NCBI RefSeq assembly: GCF_038397715.1
Contig: NZ_CP151633.1
Span: forward strand, 992,001-1,056,000
Length of the DNA stretch: 64,000 nucleotides
Source: Microbacterium sp. LWO14-1.2
Lineage (GTDB): Bacteria; Actinomycetota; Actinomycetes; Actinomycetales; Microbacteriaceae
Direction of reading: 5' to 3'
Part shown: piece by piece, positions 63,247 to 64,000 of the stretch
Layout: each line of letters starts with the position of its first letter
Numbering within the stretch: position 1 is the first letter of the stretch
Notes under the pieces: generated by a model
Seen by the model: only the letters and a program-made list of their open reading frames with translations
What the model was told of the DNA's origin: nothing
Database searches by the model: none
Position numbers and translations under genes: made by a program

Positions 63247-64000
63247 ATGATCCCGCCGCTCGCAGACCTGCTCGACTCCGCCCGGGTCGTCGCCCTCCCG
63301 ATGCACACACGCTTCCGCGGAGTCGACACCCGGGAGGCGCTGCTGTTCGAGGGCCCGGGGGGATGGGCGGAGTTCTCGCCGTTCGTCGAGTACGACGACG
63401 CGGAGGCGGCCACCTGGCTGACGGCGGCGATCGACTTCGCGTGGCGCCCCCAACCCGCAGCGGTGCGCGACAGCATCCGCGTGAATGCGACCGTGCCCGC
63501 CATCGAGGCGGCTCGCGTGTCGGAGGTGCTCGACCGCTTCGTGGGATGCCGCACCGCCAAGGTCAAAGTCGCCGAGCCCGGCCAGTCGCTCGCCGACGAC
63601 GTCGCCCGGGTCCGTGCCGTGCGCGAGACGATGGGCCCCGAGGGTCGCATCCGCGTCGATGCGAACGGCCTCTGGAACGTCGACGAGGCAGAGCATGCCG
63701 TGCACGCCCTGGCCGAGTACGACCTCGAGTACGTCGAACAGCCGTGCCGGACCGTGCCGGAGCTCGCCGAGCTCCGGCAGCGCGTGAAGTACATGGGAAT
63801 CCCCGTCGCGGCCGACGAGAGCGTGCGCAAGTCATCCGACCCGCTGGCTGTGGCGCGCGCCGAAGCCGCCGACCTGCTGGTCGTCAAAGCCCAGCCGCTC
63901 GGCGGCATCACCCACGCGCTGCAGATCGTCACGGCGGCAGGGCTCCCCGTGGTCGTGTCGAGCGCCCTCGACACTGCGATCGGCCTCTCGCAGGGCGCAG
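63247..64000 (+). CDS. menC: o-Succinylbenzoate synthase, truncated by window end
   Basis: An open frame of 251 codons continuing past the window. It starts 'MIPPLADLLDSARVVALPMHTRFRGVD'. The enolase-superfamily residues fit MenC: K105 and K107 in 'TAKVKV', D138 in 'RIRVDANG', E164 in 'LEYVEQPC', D190 in 'AADESV' and K214 in 'VVKAQPLGG'. It dehydrates SHCHC to o-succinylbenzoate, feeding MenE and MenB encoded on the other strand. Confidence 0.93.
   Translation, partial: MIPPLADLLDSARVVALPMHTRFRGVDTREALLFEGPGGWAEFSPFVEYDDAEAATWLTAAIDFAWRPQPAAVRDSIRVNATVPAIEAARVSEVLDRFVGCRTAKVKVAEPGQSLADDVARVRAVRETMGPEGRIRVDANGLWNVDEAEHAVHALAEYDLEYVEQPCRTVPELAELRQRVKYMGIPVAADESVRKSSDPLAVARAEAADLLVVKAQPLGGITHALQIVTAAGLPVVVSSALDTAIGLSQGA

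Overview
The window is high-GC actinobacterial DNA, most like a Microbacteriaceae genome and probably Microbacterium. The reasons are the codon bias, GTG/TTG starts, the rpoB/rpoC protein sequences, a menaquinone (men) locus and a LytR-CpsA-Psr gene. It divides into a siphovirus-type prophage on the left (about 1-27,800) and ordinary chromosome on the right. The junction is marked by a tRNA-Tyr(GTA) gene whose 3' end faces the prophage. No integrase or immunity repressor lies in the window, so the early and integration genes should be to the left of position 1.

The prophage follows the usual late-gene order. It runs from small tightly coupled genes ending in a helix-turn-helix protein (38-1801), through a small-terminase-like protein, large terminase, portal, MuF-type minor capsid protein, scaffold (split by a +1 frameshift) and major capsid protein. 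Next come a cluster of related small head proteins, four connector/completion proteins, the major tail protein, tail assembly chaperones G and GT (a -1 frameshift), the tape measure and the tail-tip proteins. The M15-family endolysin, XhlA-like, collagen-like and holin proteins follow, and then late accessory proteins including a 699-aa protein with a GDPD-like domain and eight 24-aa repeats. Three genes run against the late operon and look like morons: an AbiJ-NTD4 family protein (a probable phage-exclusion gene) and two small membrane proteins. Between the major capsid region and the connectors sits a 60-nt tRNA-shaped element. It has a perfect acceptor stem, D arm, T arm and encoded CCA but no anticodon arm, and follows an 11-bp hairpin. 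It is the most unusual item in the window. The right end carries two tandem paralogues, a DUF3263-like gene and a 59-aa excisionase-like helix-turn-helix gene.

The chromosome from 27,800 holds tRNA-Tyr, a PfkB kinase, a lipoprotein, and rpoC and rpoB with a clear promoter. RpoB has Asn and Ala at the positions equivalent to E. coli His526 and Ser522 in the rifampicin pocket. Next are an oligopeptide ABC operon (binding protein, two permeases, fused double ATPase), an RpiR-type regulator, and an operon of sugar-binding lipoprotein, two sugar permeases and a NagZ-like glycoside hydrolase. Together these suggest uptake and recycling of peptides and amino sugars, perhaps cell-wall fragments. They are followed by an LCP cell-wall ligase, a spermidine-synthase-like protein, a TPR protein, a SprT-like metalloprotein, a DUF3054 protein, a ComB-like phosphatase, a MacB/FtsX-type ABC exporter and a NarL-type two-component system. 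The last genes are a methyltransferase, a double P-loop protein, menE, menB, a permease/PadR pair with a probably leaderless promoter, and the start of menC, cut by the window edge. Two copies of a four-armed palindromic repeat lie in the intergenic regions near 55.7 kb and 63.2 kb.
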